Positions 34,201 through 46,292 of a stretch of 64,000 nt of DNA are shown in pieces. The position numbers and the translations under genes are program-made. The notes below the pieces were generated by a model. That model searched no databases. It was not told the origin of the DNA and worked only from the letters and a program-made list of their open reading frames with translations. Positions within the stretch are counted from its first letter, which is position 1, and every line of letters begins with the position of its first letter. Origin of the DNA: Megamerina dolium (Eukaryota; Arthropoda; Insecta; Diptera; Megamerinidae); NCBI GenBank assembly GCA_963854835.1, contig OY978527.1, positions 31,286,547 to 31,350,546 of the forward strand. The letters are read 5' to 3'.

Positions 34201-34470
34201 GTATTTATGGTCTGGATAGCAATGTTTTGAGTAACATCGATTGATTTTTCATAATTTCATGCATCATTGTTTGCATGAGTTCATGAATTGGTTCATGTTC
34301 TGGATTAGTGTTTGAAGCAAATGTTCAAGGGTACTTGGCTGTTATGGATGGGCAGTTAGTGTTTCTGCTCATTATGTACATTGCTTTGTTGGTGTGGGTT
34401 TTGTTTTAAAACACTAGCGTATGAATTGGTTTTGTTGTCAGAGATTTTGTCTCTGACTTGAGTTGGCTAT
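31275..34470 (-). mobile_element. Inverted Jockey copy, deleted and split by an RTE insertion
   Basis: The poly(A) tail appears as a T-run at about 31279-31295. From there to 34470 the minus strand follows the element at 26790-29925: 3' end 31275-31711, then (after the RTE at 31712-32707) parts of RT and endonuclease to 34470, including the ORF1 end. Frames: 32663-33043, 33040-33567, 33564-33800 and 33960-34199. A deletion removed the FADD region, and another removed much of the endonuclease (the FRAG ends at ILSLK and resumes at AGEFNAK-type sequence near 33910). It keeps the A-run uncorrupted, showing the ancestral frame of the LKIKKDIFQAIYKDL region. Confidence 0.82.
31712..32707 (+). mobile_element. 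RTE-type LINE, 3' part, inserted in the inverted Jockey copy
   Basis: Encodes the end of an RTE reverse transcriptase: ERGFRQGDSLSCDFFNLIME, a broken LAYADDIDIIG (a frameshift gives a stop at about 31880), then the frame 31914-32282, a stop where the sister copy has Trp (tag for tgg at 32281-32283), and 32307-32618 with [10 protein letters not shown] and [10 protein letters not shown]. It ends in (aagt)n. The nonamer gtattcgag lies on both sides (31703-31711 and 32708-32716) and once in the uninterrupted Jockey copy near 29426, in reverse complement with one change. Confidence 0.88.
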
Positions 34471-34867
34471 CTGTTTATCAAATTGAAAAAAAATTAGTAA
34501 ATACTTTAGGAATATCAACTTGAAATGCAGTATATAAAGACTGATCTTTGAATGAAAGCAACAGAAAAAAAAAGAAACAGAACAATTTGTTTTTCAACAA
34601 TAAAACATAGAATTGAAAATATGGACCACAATAAAGGCCTTTATTTCGGTTTAACAACATTATTTATTGATCATAAATTAGTTTTATATACATATATTCA
34701 ATTTAAATACATAAAACAATAACAATTTGAATATTTTTGTATACTTTCATATTTGATGGATGGCGTAGAATTGTTGATTAAACCATTGAAATGCAATAAG
34801 TGAATTGTAGAGTTGCCAGTGCAGATTTGGACACTTGAAATTCTACCTTCACTTACTAAGGACCAAT

Positions 34868-35133
34868 TTATCAGTGCGAGTTTAACTCTATTTGCGTTTA
34901 AACTAAGTGTAAACTCAATTTGCAGTTTTTCAGTCAAATTTCAACGTAGCTTCAACTCAGTTTAAACGCCCAATCTAGCTTGCTTAAACTGAGATTAACC
35001 TATCAATTGTTCAGCTGTCTGTTCTTGCACTGCAGTACATCTTTTCTTGCTGCGCTTTTAAAATAAATTTAAATTTAAACTCTGTTTACGTAAACTTGGT
35101 TTAAACCTAGTTTAAACTTGTACTGAAAAGCTG
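34868..35133 (+). mobile_element. MITE of the gtttaaac family, copy 2
   Basis: Starts near atcagtgcgagtttaactct and ends near ttaaacttgtactgaaaag, which are imperfect inverted repeats. Internal boxes ttttcagtcaaatttcaacg, gtttaaacgcccaatct and ctgtctgttcttgcac match the copies at 5896 and 53296. No coding capacity. Confidence 0.7.
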
Positions 35134-35606
35134 GTCCTATGGATCATTTTCATGGGAAACCAACCTCCTTAACTACACAAGGAATGTATTACTTTATGAA
35201 CGAATTCCGTATTCCGAATATTCATAGTTGCTATCTTAGGAATTGATGAGAATTGGCAATTTTCTGTGTGTTACAAATAACAGATCACATTTTATTTACA
35301 AGCACACTGAACAAACTTATATACTAATATCTGAAACTGAAAAAAAAAATATGTAATAACGTTTGGGAACATATTCCAAACGGTATTTCTTAACCTGCCT
35401 CTGTGTCAATCGGTATCAATGTATTACTGATTTCCAGAATAATTTATATTACCTATAAGAAGAATACAAATTGTTGAATCCTCTGTGTTTCGCATATCTT
35501 AAAGGTGATTGAATCCGACAGCTTTATGTAATAGCAAATAGCAACAGAAAACTAAATTTATTTAAGAAAGATTAAATATGTGTACCCCGAAAGATCTTTA
35601 AAATCT

Positions 35607-35867
35607 TTAGGCGATTTTTGTCTTATGTTTTGGGCTACAAAATTGAAAAATGCCATATTTTAAGACATTGGACCCCAAAACACAATTAACATGATTTTTT
35701 TTTTTTTGTAGCAACCGGATTAAATGGATGTCAGAAGGGGCCAGATCTGGTGATTGAGGAGGGTGATGCAAAACACCCCAGCCAAGTTCATCTAGTTTCT
35801 GGAAAAGACAGAACCTATGTGTAAATTTCTCATATTTGCTGTACTTAAATCGTCGGATTGTCGGCAA
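35607..35867 (-). pseudogene. mariner transposase fragment
   Basis: On the minus strand it reads KLDELGWGVLHHPPQSPDLA followed by PSD and His-Leu-Ile-Arg. This is the C-terminal catalytic block of mariner (DD34D) transposases, usually PPYSPDLAPSDYHLF. Tyr-to-Gln and other changes show decay. The N-terminal two thirds are absent here. Confidence 0.75.
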
Positions 35868-36059
35868 TAGCCATCGACATTAATCACTTGATTCCTTGAT
35901 GGAATTTAATAAAATATAACGCCTTTCAAATCACTCCGAATAGACAGCATGATAAGAGGTATACTTTTCGATTTTCTACAACCACGAAGCACGTTTCATT
36001 TTCTGTTGGATTTTACTAAAAATTCAGTTTTGGTGTACTGTTTGTAATAAGATTTGCCA

Positions 36060-36290
36060 CACCAAGTATTGGTTAAGGGCCATAGGGCTGATTTGCAGCA
36101 TCCTCTTTTGCCAATCTGTCCCCTTCCTCGATACGATCAAACCCACAGTGTGCTGAAATCCAGTCTAGTATTACTTGGTTCCTTCGACGAAGATTTTGGA
36201 TGACATTTGCTGTTTCCCAAACAATCTTAGAGATTAATGCCTTAATTGCTGCTTGCCTTTACTCCAGAAGGAGGACAAAAACAGCAAGCG
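36060..36290 (-). pseudogene. RNase H domain relic of a LINE
   Basis: The minus strand reads NVIQNLRRRNQVILDWISAH, then CGFDRIEEGDRLAKEDAAN, the final RNase H block (W-I-x2-H-x-G-x2-x-x-E-x2-D-x-L-A-K) found in I, R1 and LOA-type LINEs. No start, and stops lie on both sides. Confidence 0.65.
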
Positions 36291-36514
36291 TAAAGGAGTT
36301 CAAAGATTTTACTGCGGAAATTGTAGTTCAATCAGAAAATGTTGACATTTAGGCTTGAGATGGCGAGCAAATATGGTATAACTATACGTGGAAGATCAAT
36401 CTAGTGCCACACTTATAAAGTGTCAGAATATTGATGTACAAGGTATATCAGAACCTGTTTGATTCTGTGCAAGATTTGCAGTTTGTTTTAAAACATTTTT
36501 AAGACAAAACAAAG

Positions 36515-36702
36515 ACAGAAGTTATGACATCACTTTTTCGAAGATTTGCCACAGAGTTGTTTTTTTTAGAAGCGTTTTCACGGCAAATTCTTACTGGCGA
36601 AAGTATTGCCAATTGCTTGCCGACAGGTGAGTACCGGTCGTACCGACAAATATTTTCGATATTAGAGACGCAACGTACTAACCACTGAACTACGGCACAT
36701 TT
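36515..36702 (-). mobile_element. tRNA-derived SINE, decayed copy
   Basis: Contains tatgacatcactttttcga, agcgttttcacggcaaattc, attgccaattgcttgccgac, aggtgagtaccgg and a head remnant actaaccactgaactacggc (inverted A-box). The B-box is deleted and the tail is absent. Confidence 0.65.
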
Positions 36703-37220
36703 ATTATAGTATGCTCTATACTTGCAGCCCTAATATTATTTTGGGCAATTTGGACAGATAAGAATATAACCGATTAATGAGCACAGATTGATACCGTTTG
36801 GTACAGGAGCTTTTTGAATATAAGTAAGTTTTGTTAATATATTCCAATATTATTGAAAATGGACTAGTAGTTACCAAAAATATTGTATTCTTATGCACAA
36901 TTATCTAATGACCCAATCCTGAAGAGAGAATCTTAATACATATAGGTGTACATTTATAAAGTGATATTTATGATTTGCATGGTTACCAACTAACAAATTC
37001 TGTAAGAACGTAAAGATTCTTAAACATTAAAAACTCGTAACCAAAAGGAATTTCAACGTCTGCGTAATCACATAACAAAGTAGGTATACATAAGAGCGTA
37101 ACAACGATATGCAAATTACTTATGAATAAAAACATTTACTATGCATTTGTTCACCGTGATGTACTCAATCAGGCCATAAGCATGAAATTTCAAATGTAAT
37201 TTTCCTTGATATATGCTATT
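36703..37220. other. 3' flank of the SLC6 transporter gene
   Basis: AT-rich; the transporter poly(A) site should lie here. attcataagtaatttgcat-type sequence gives no clear AATAAA on the minus strand except near 37125 (ttttattcat). No gene seen. Confidence 0.4.
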
Positions 37221-40200
37221 TTATTCATCTTCGTCCAGCGAGTTCTCAGGCACCCCATATTTTGTACAACATATACCTTCAGTGCCGTCCATATTGAAAC
37301 AGAATATCGTTTTTTCAGTTTCTGTTGGCTCGTGCGGTACAATGCCGTGTATCTCTTTAAGTTCAGCTTCTGGAAACCAAGCTGGGTCTGAGTCCTCAAC
37401 AATTTTAATACCACACAACCTAAGAGATGTAGTAAATTCACATAGACAGAAATCTCTGGAGCAATATCATATCATATTGTGAACATACCTTAGTATAGCT
37501 ACAAGTGGTATCCACAATACTGAGGATAATATTAAAATAAATGCGATTACAATACACCAATGTGGCCATTCCATTTTTTCTGTCATTCCTTTGGAGGCAA
37601 TCCATGCAGGGTAACTGCTGCCCTCAGTTACAAGTTGATAGAAGGATGCTATTAATATAGTCATCATAGCACAAGGTGATAAATATTTCCAACAGAACAT
37701 CCAAAAGAAGCTTGGCCGCGAACCAGTCATCATTTCTATATCATCCGAAAATCTATACGGGAAATGTAAACAAATACTTGTAGATATTGATTTTGTGAAG
37801 TGTTTGATAAGCGATGCACCTTCTCAGGCCATAAACGTAGCTGATTGACAGACATTCAAATAGAGCAATAATAAGTAATGGAAAATTGCCAGCAAAACTA
37901 TCCATTAATTGAAATATATAACTACCAGCACCATTGGCGAAACACATTGAGATCATACAACATGAAAAACTTAGTATCTGCAACAAAATAGAAAAGCGAT
38001 TCATTCGTCAGATTAATGGTCGACTACGTGGCCTGTTTTTACATAAACCATTTTTCCTAGCTCTCATAGGCTAAAAATATTAGATTTGATATAAAACTAC
38101 TATACTAAAAGTTTCGTCCCAATTGGTGAAACTTTTGAACTAGCTCCAAAGTCCTGAAGTTAGAAAAAAAGTGGGTTCTGATAAGTTTTCTTATTATTTA
38201 AGAGAGGGATAAAATGTATGGGAGGACTGGAGATAAGGGCTAAGTATATTTTGGAGAAATGTCGAGCACATAAAATTAATAGGAGCCGGTTATACATTTT
38301 TTTCGATGTAGGTGCGACTTCAGAGAGCGAGACAGCGAATTTTATAACAACACAGATTTCATAGGGAGCCACCCTATGGGATGGAGATAGAGGGAAACTA
38401 TGTTTCCGAAAAATGTTGAGGGGGACAAATTAATAGGGATCAGTCATGCATTTGCCCCTCGAGGCCAGGCTTAAGAGCGATTTCTATAATTTCACCAATT
38501 TCGACGAAACTTTCTGTATAGTAGTTTTATATATCAAATCTAATATTTTTAGCCTATAATAGCGAAGGATTAGCGCTCAAAAAAGTTTATGCTAAACATT
38601 TTTCACCACCATAAGATTCGTGTTTCAGAACGCATACACATTTTGCATTACTTACGCCAATCAGCCACTCTTTGGGCATATTCGGAAACAACTTCATATC
38701 CACCAAAGATGTTACTACGCCCTCCAAGGTGCCAAACTGTGAATCTATGCCAAGTGTAAAGAGCATCAGAAAGAAAAGAACAGCCCATAATTGTGCTCCA
38801 GGAAATTGATTGATTGCTTCGGTGAAGATGATAAAGGCCAAACCTGTTCCAGAGGCGCTCTGCGGAGAGATAGAAAGGACGTACATTTTATATTTGTATA
38901 TATTTAAATTGTATGCGAAGACTACCTACATTCGCTAATTCACGTTCTAAATCGCAAATAGGTAAACTACTTGTTTTATTAATAGACATTAAATAATCGC
39001 GTTCCTCAGTGCATCGATCAAATGTGGATGTAGCTTTGAATCCAATTATTGCAAAGACGACAACACCGGCAAACATGGAAGTCCCACAGTTTGTCAAAGA
39101 TACCAGAATAGCATCTCGATAACAGTTATTATTGGCAGGATTATATGAACTGAACGCAATCAGTCCACCGAACGCAAGTCCTAATGAGAAAAATATTTGT
39201 GTTCCCGCTTCTAACCAAACAACTGGATTTAATAAAGTTTCCCATCGTGGCGTAAATAGATGTGCCACACCATCCGAAGCACCTGTTGATAAAAATAAAC
39301 ATTTAGTATTTCAGTAATCAATTATTGTATCATTTTTTCGAGTACACATTTTTCAAAATGGAAGTGATTTTCTGGCATCAATTAACACATCAACGTCTAA
39401 TTATTGGCGCCATTGGCACAGCGCGCCGGAAGTGGAAGAAAAATTTCAATTGGTTTCCAATTGAACAGCACCGTCTCAACGGTCATGTTGAGAAAATTCA
39501 TCAGGAGGTATCTGATAAATTTGGCGAAGACTTGTATAAACTCTATGTACAGGAGAGGCGTATACATATTCCGGAAACTTCAAGCGTGTATATCAAATAA
39601 GTGTTACGACGAGTGTTTTCATTATAAAAATCATTGCATATTTACATTTTAAAATAAAACCAGTATTTGTACACAATTGTTGACAGATAGTACGGTTGTC
39701 GTCATAAAATCCGCTCAAATAAACATAACGTAACGGTAATTACATTGATCAGAAATGCATCGCTCGAGAGAGTCGTTATGTACCTGTCAAGATATGATCG
39801 TCTTTACCGCAAGTCTGTGCCATTACATTGCAAATTTTTGTAATTCTATTCAAACTATTAGCTTTGTGGAAAACCATGTTATAATTATACACAGGCAATC
39901 GGAAAGGAGCACGTCTCTAGGCATATATTTACATAATATATCAAAATCTGTACCTGTATCCAAATTATTAACCCTCTGGTTGTGTAGAAAATTTAGAGGT
40001 AACAAAAATCATTAAGCAATTATTAAGGATTATTACACTTTTTTGATTATTTTAATGATTTTAACAATAAGGAAATTATCTACAAGTTATAATTCGGATA
40101 AAATTAGAATTATTCGAAAAGTTAAAAATAGACAAATGCATTAAAAATGCTTGATCCTTATTAATTAATGTGTTAATGTGCCAAAATATTCTCGAATTTT

Positions 40201-43200
40201 TCACTCTGATGAATTTCAAAAGATTATCTTTTTCTATACACCATGCTTTCGCTTTCATTCTATTACAAAACTTTTTACGGATAATCGACAATTTTTAATT
40301 GAGGTCCAAATTACGATAGGGCGGCAGTGTATGTTTAATATATGGAATTACTACAAACACTTACCTTTAAGTGTAATACCGCGAAAGAAAAATATGATTA
40401 GAACAACATAAGGAAATATCGCAGTCATATAGATAATTTTGCTAGACGAGGTGATACCTTGCACCATGCATATGTAGACCAAGAACCATGAAACTATTAG
40501 CGCAATTCCCATGTGGTAATTGAAATTCTCTGGTTCATTAACACTCTCTGAGCATTGCAACGTTGTGCGATACCAATAGAATTGTGTAGGCGATGAGGCC
40601 TGCGAAGAGAAATAGGTGATCAATAATTGTTGCCTAATTATTGTAGCTCTGCAAGTTACACTACAGAATTTTCATCTAAATTACAGTATCTAATAAATGA
40701 CTTGGATTTGATGAACTTACTACGCACTCAGGTTCATGATCGTAAGTGTAATTGGCATAAAGACGTGTTGGGCAATCTGCCCATGGAAGTGGTGACTCGA
40801 AACTATGCAATAAGTAGATTAGACACCAGGCAATTATTGTATTATAATACAAGGCAACTATATAACTGACTACTGCCGATGAAATGCCAATGCCTCCTAA
40901 GTAGGGTGAAACCTTGAAAAAAAATGCAATAGATTAAATAAAAACAATAAATATGTAGTATATTTTTAATCACTCACCTGATTCCAAACACCAATGGCTC
41001 CTTTACGCAAACGCTGACCAACAGCTAATTCCAGGTAGAATATTGGTATGCCCTGTATGCAGAGCATTATAAAGTATGGCACCAGAAAAGCGCCGCCTCC
41101 ATTTTTCTGCGCCAAATATGGGAACCGCCAGACATTACCCAATCCAACGGCATAGCTGTGCAATAGGAATGAAGAGAGGAATGAAGATAAATAACTCTAT
41201 TATTTTTGGGATGAAGCAATTGGCGCTATGTACAGGTGCTAACGAAATCCACGTGTAACACAAAAAATTGTGATAACCGCTTTGACGGTTTGAGTCCAAC
41301 AAAGGAACTGCTGATGCCTCAGACTAGTTCCAATAATTATGGTTTCTGGATGCAAAATCATATTCATGGAAGTCAGTGCTTATGCTTTGCCACAAAGTCG
41401 TATATAAATAAATAAAAAATTGAATGCATAATTAAAAGTGAAGAAACTTATTTCTTCACAGGGTGATTATACATACATATATATTTCACAATAGTAAAAA
41501 TTCTATATATAAAACTCATTCATAAAAATATTTACTATTATGTGATCATATTTCAATATATGTTAATTTGCTATGTTAATTTACAGAATTTTTCTCCTGG
41601 TCATGGCATTGCTCTCTTTAAAATCTCTGTATTCTACAATTCTGTTAAGTGACCCTGATAGTTGTAATCAGAAATAAGCTCAAAAGCCAAATTAGGACTT
41701 CTCTAGTATTTCACGTTCTCTGCTTCATTAAAATTATATAAGCTTTGGTGTAACTTTTAATCCTAAGCTAACAAGTGAAGTTCTAAGGAATCCTAGGAAC
41801 ACAAACTGGGATCTATTTAGGATGATACTTGATAGCATGTTACAAAGTCCACCGTAAATAAATAGTACTAATAAATAATTGCCCGGCAACGCGAGCACCA
41901 AGACCCCTGGGTGGAACAAGAAGCTTGGTTAGAAAAGGAGCAAATTGCAAGATATGTTTAAGCTCGTTTAAGCAGGCGAAACAGGAATCTTGTTGGAATT
42001 AATATTATATAAAGATCTATTAAAACTGCAAAAGAAGGGTATCCGTCGTTCCATCGGCAAACGATATTTTCTAATTTATGACAATTTCAATCTTGCTTGG
42101 AACATCTTGAAAGTTCACTATGAAAATAGTCGAACTCTGTATGACAATCACATTAAGACGCGTATTGAAGTTGCACATTGTTCATCAAGAAAATAGGGAG
42201 GCAATTCAAAATCTCCAATTAGCAATTACCAATTGTCTGTCTATCCTAATCTCTCATGATGTGACAACAGAGAATCGCAATCTAGTGCATATCTGCTTCG
42301 CAAAGTTGTCACAAGATACTTAGACGCTCTCGTAACAACCTCTAAATTTCAGGAAAGGTCTACCTCTCTGGATGAATGCGCTACAAATAGGTACGAAGCC
42401 TTAGAAAGATTAAATTTCTTTTACCTCATGGAAGTAAAATCCAGTCACATCCCTCATGATTCCCAGCACAAAAAATTGACCAAGGTTCACAAAAACCTTT
42501 ATTCCCTCAAAGATACAATATTGAATATTAATATTGTTAGCCCCGAAAGCCTTTTGTTTCCCCTTGTAGGGAAACAAGTTTAGAGGACTCGGCTTTTGAA
42601 TTGGATTGATTGCATTACGCTACAAATAACATATATTGAATTAATATCAAGAAATTCATGGATAGGGGAGAGTTGGTATGGATCTCCTTAGCTAAAAATT
42701 TTTTGTATTTTTTGGGGTATCACTTCATTCAAAAAAATTTTACTGCTGAACTGTTAAAATTAAAATTCTCGATTGAACAAATTTTACAATATTTTTATTT
42801 GACCAACTATAACTCTGCCATCACTACAAGTTGTATGACGGTAAAAACGAATTATAATTGTCTTTCGAACAAGGTACTGTTTGCGTTTATCGAACTTAAC
42901 AGATCAGCACAAAATTACCGTTATCTCAAAAACCTGCCCATACAAAAAATGTTGAGGATGTGTCTTGAGCTCAGGAGATCCATACCAGCTCTCCCCTATC
43001 CCCGAATCTTTAATATTATTTTTCTTATAAATGACGTGTGTTCCAACAATTCAAATTCTTCATAATATTAAAAATAGTGACCTTTCAGTTCTAAAACTAA
43101 CAAGTCATCATATAAAATTTAAATTAAGATGAAATTGAAAAAGAAGTTAAGCAAACTGAAGATTTATAAATACACATAAATCTAATACAGGGTGATTTTT

Positions 43201-46200
43201 TAGTAACGTTCTTTTTGGCATCTCAGCTGTTTTCGTGTAACATGCACTGTCAAACATGTTCAGTTTGGTCTATAATTTAACCATGAATCGACTTACGAAC
43301 GAACAACGCTTGCAGATTATTGTATTGTATTATCAAAATTCATGCTCAGTTCATTCATTCATTCATTTTATGGTTCATTCGGCTATTCGGAATCGTGTGA
43401 CTAAATTTCGCACCAAATTTACATTATTGGACATTAAACCAGCAACACGCATACGTAGAGTGCGGACAGTGTTATTGATGACCGTGTATTATTGATTTAT
43501 TCGTGAGATACCGGCCAATATGTTGGAGAGAGTATGCCAAAATTGGACTCAGCATATGAACCATTTGAGTCAACATATACATTAAATCATCTTTAAACAT
43601 TGAATTATATAGATCTCTAAATTTTATGTGTTTTTTTAAATCAAATCGGAAGGCTTTTAAAAAATCACCCTACATATGTATTAATCACCGACGTGGGCTT
43701 GTTGATGAGCAAAATAACGCTTTAAGAAATAGGGAACATAAGTGACATTATGACTCATGTACATGGTAGAATGTTCAATACCACTGGCAAAAACGTGATC
43801 TTAACCGTATATTTCCACCGACTGAATAAAGGAAAAATTAATCACGAAATAATTTTAGCTAGAAAACCATCATTCTAAATGCCGTGTAAATATGCTGCTT
43901 AACCATAAGTCTTGCATTTTATCCTCTAAATTTTGCTTGTTCAAATATAAAAATTGACTGCTTTAAATGAATTGCCTTTGTAAAATGTGTCCCACTTTCT
44001 GCTTCAGAATATCTGGTCACCGTATGTAGGGGACAAGCATGAAAGTATGGACATTTGATGTTATTCAGTTTAATGTAATACTCGTACTGTAATAAATGGT
44101 AAAAGTGACATTTGGTAGATAGGTTGTAAGCATGGCATAATAATGAAGGTAGAGCAATTGTAAAGCTTTCTCTTGGGTGCGACTTATAATGTCTGAAACT
44201 GTTTCCTTATAGTGTCAAGGTAGGTAGGTAGGTTAGGGCAGTTCTCCGCTTGCGCGGACACTCTTACGCCAACTGAGGCCCATTGTAATGCGCAGGTGGC
44301 TATCCATTTCCTTATAGTGCAAAACTCGTGTGTTTGTTGTGAGAACTCTCTCTTATAGCTCTACCTTTATAACTATACCATGGGTTATATGATCACTTTT
44401 TATTTAACTATTGAAAAAGGACAACATAAAAATAATCGGCATACATAAAATTACGATCTTAGCTTTCCAAAAACCTCTTATACATAATCCTTTATTTGAA
44501 TAAGTTATGATGTAAAAATTTCCTATAATTGTCATAATTTTCATGAAAATTACTCTCACCGTTTAAAAACACCTCTAGCCTTTTAAATTATTTTCAACTA
44601 TCGTATAAGCAAAATGCTTACCCAATTGTCGCCAGCAAGAACATCAATTTATTATCCCATGATTCGCGTTCTTCGCCATCTTTCTCTCCACCAGCTTCAT
44701 CGTCTTCATCATCAATGATTGCTGTAGCGGATGCAACAACATCTGTCTTTGCTTTGGGGATGCTAGTCGCTGAATCAAATGGATATTCCGTTTCAAGTTC
44801 CGTTGATTCGTCGAAAGCATCTGACATAAAGGCTTGATTAGTAGCGCCATATATTGGCTTATGGTGATGACGATGATGACCATTGTCATGTTCAGTCGGT
44901 ACTATACGGCCACGTAATTCCTAAAAATTAATTATTGTATACTCATAGTGAATCGTGATGGCGTAGAGTTAAAAATTGAATGATGTGATTTCGAGTTAAA
45001 CATTTAGTTGGAATTCAAATAAATGTGCTATATTTTACGAAATTTGTGAAAACAAAAATGTTTACACAAATTCTTAACACCGCTGCTTCATAAATATTAG
45101 AGTCGTTTTTCTATTCTACATAAAGTTTTTCTAAAGTACAACTTTGCGGTGATTTCGACTGCATATGGGTATATCTGCACCGTTGCAAGAAGCCATTTTC
45201 GCTCCACCTTAGTGTTCCTGTCATGTCAAATATTAATACATAACGTTTTCCTTTCAACTTAGCGTCACTACCAGTAGATTGCGCATATTCCCTTCGTGTT
45301 TATGTTGTATGCCGGTAACAAAAATTGGATAATATCTGTATACTTCGTGCGCGGCCACACAGAGCCACCGCTACCAAACAACACACAGCTTCTCGTTGAA
45401 GACGTCCGCAGCTCCCAAATAAGGTTAGGGGACTTTATAGGATGCAATGCCAACGTCTATTTGTCTATTTAATTATACTCCTGCAATAAAAGTCGCCATA
45501 TTCAATTCAGGATATTATCCTCCACTTATCACGAAATCAGGGAAGGAAGTCTTAAACGTAACCCTTGGACATGGACCACAAGCAATATCCAAACGTTTCA
45601 GCTACTAGTAAATGCACACTTTTCTGAGTCGTATAGAACATAGTATCCTCCCATTTGACAGGACAATACTACCGTCAGAGAAGATCGACATGGGCGGTTA
45701 ACTCCTTTAAGCCATATAAATCACCAGGATCTGATCAAATATTTCCAGCCCATCCACAAGGCGCAGCCGATACAATCATTCCCTGACTGATAGAGATATT
45801 TAGAGGCTGTATCAGTTTGGGATTATAACTAAATTATGGAGAAATCAACAGATCAACAGGGAATCGACAGTAGGAAAATCCTCTCACAAGAGAATACACG
45901 TTCGCAGCCTTCCTGGATACCGAAGGAGCCCTCAGGAAGGAGGACGACTTCTGAACATCTAGAAGTGGACACAATACTGTGCAGGTATGCAGGTTAATTA
46001 AAGTTGTCAGATATGAGCTAGGTGATTCCACGCCTACTAGACGAGCAAGAAGAGGAATTCTACGGAATTTAGCGCTCAACGAACTACTAAAGGAAGGAGT
46101 TATCTACAAGGATGGTAAATATTAGAAATGAACGATTGCAGTAAACATGTAAGCATATTATATTTAAGTGGGCATAAATATGTGATCACTTTGTATACTT

Positions 46201-46292
46201 ACTCGTAATTCCACTTGATCAATACTCTTTTGACTTTTCAAGACGATATCTCGTGAACTTTGCCGCCGCAAAAGTTGTGCTGTGTTCGCCAT
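37221..46292 (-). CDS. SLC6 family sodium-coupled amino acid/neurotransmitter transporter (ten coding exons)
   Basis: A plasma- or vesicle-membrane symporter of the NSS/SLC6 fold. Exons in order: 46292-46203, 44920-44622, 41155-40978, 40912-40721, 40599-40365, 39282-38930, 38859-38656, 37977-37820, 37752-37489, 37419-37221; phases agree and give 723 aa. A long acidic, His-containing N-tail (to ~residue 125) precedes TM1 with [22 protein letters not shown]2 follows with [22 protein letters not shown]6 has [20 protein letters not shown]7 has [10 protein letters not shown] (Asn-x3-Ser, chloride-site spacing), and TM8 has [16 protein letters not shown]. Cysteines in the long TM3-TM4 loop fit the usual disulphide. 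The length, EAxxTQ-type TM6 and [10 protein letters not shown] fit the SLC6A15/A17/A18-20 (B0AT/NTT4) branch better than monoamine or GABA carriers; substrate is inferred as neutral amino acid. Intron 2 holds BEL/Pao and mariner relics; intron 5 holds a nested gene. Confidence 0.92.
39358..39600 (+). CDS. Unrecognised 80-aa protein, nested in the SLC6 gene
   Basis: An intronless frame on the strand opposite the transporter, between its exons 5 and 6. It begins [20 protein letters not shown] and continues with a basic TARRKWKKN stretch, then [20 protein letters not shown] and a polar end rich in Tyr, Arg and Glu. A short hydrophobic stretch (about residues 12-22) followed by Arg/Lys resembles small mitochondrial proteins, but this is only an impression. 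A ttaaaataaaacc signal follows 50 bases after the stop (39650). The amino-acid composition is unlike random AT-rich DNA, so it is probably real. No family recognised. Confidence 0.55.
   Translation: MEVIFWHQLTHQRLIIGAIGTARRKWKKNFNWFPIEQHRLNGHVEKIHQEVSDKFGEDLYKLYVQERRIHIPETSSVYIK
41940..42600 (+). pseudogene. BEL/Pao-type gag relic
   Basis: Frames 41990-42196 and 42120-42323 (separated by a frameshift) and a third to ~42590 read [25 protein letters not shown], then [20 protein letters not shown] and [13 protein letters not shown], followed by [11 protein letters not shown]. The first motif is the A-W-x-x-L-x-x-x-Y-x-N/D block of the DUF1759-type gag of BEL/Pao retrotransposons. No LTRs, protease or RT were found next to it. 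It lies in SLC6 intron 2. Confidence 0.6.
43188..43672 (+). mobile_element. mariner-type transposon, internal deletion derivative
   Basis: Starts cagggtgattttttagtaac after TA (43186-43187) and ends ttttaaaaaatcaccct, the inverted terminus. Inside, a frame from 43283 reads [20 protein letters not shown], then after a disordered join [15 protein letters not shown] and ATRIRRVRT, the N-terminal DNA-binding half of a transposase; the far end has a remnant [24 protein letters not shown] sequence. The catalytic region is deleted. Lies in SLC6 intron 2. Confidence 0.78.
43673..44215. other. SLC6 intron 2, nothing assigned
   Basis: AT-rich intron with no recognised element. Confidence 0.45.
44216..44302 (-). 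mobile_element. LINE or SINE 3' tail fragment
   Basis: The minus strand reads acaatgggcctcag, gtaagagtgtccgc, agaactgccctaacc and three tacc units. Order and spacing match the alternative SINE tail at 17880-17958 (acaatgggcctttc, taagtgtgtcctc, agggcagccac, taacc units), so both derive from one 3' end type. Confidence 0.5.
45690..46125 (+). pseudogene. LINE reverse transcriptase relic (R1/LOA/I-like)
   Basis: Reads [20 protein letters not shown] and, after a stop, [13 protein letters not shown], then [14 protein letters not shown] (RT motif A with the Asp), and a damaged [14 protein letters not shown], the order found in LOA/R1-like RTs. Deleted and frameshifted throughout. It sits in the first intron of the SLC6 gene, opposite in orientation. 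Confidence 0.55.

Noticed and set aside
42658..43065. 135-codon ORF in SLC6 intron 2
   Set aside because: AT-driven composition (Phe, Leu, Asn, Tyr) and no recognisable motif; probably chance.
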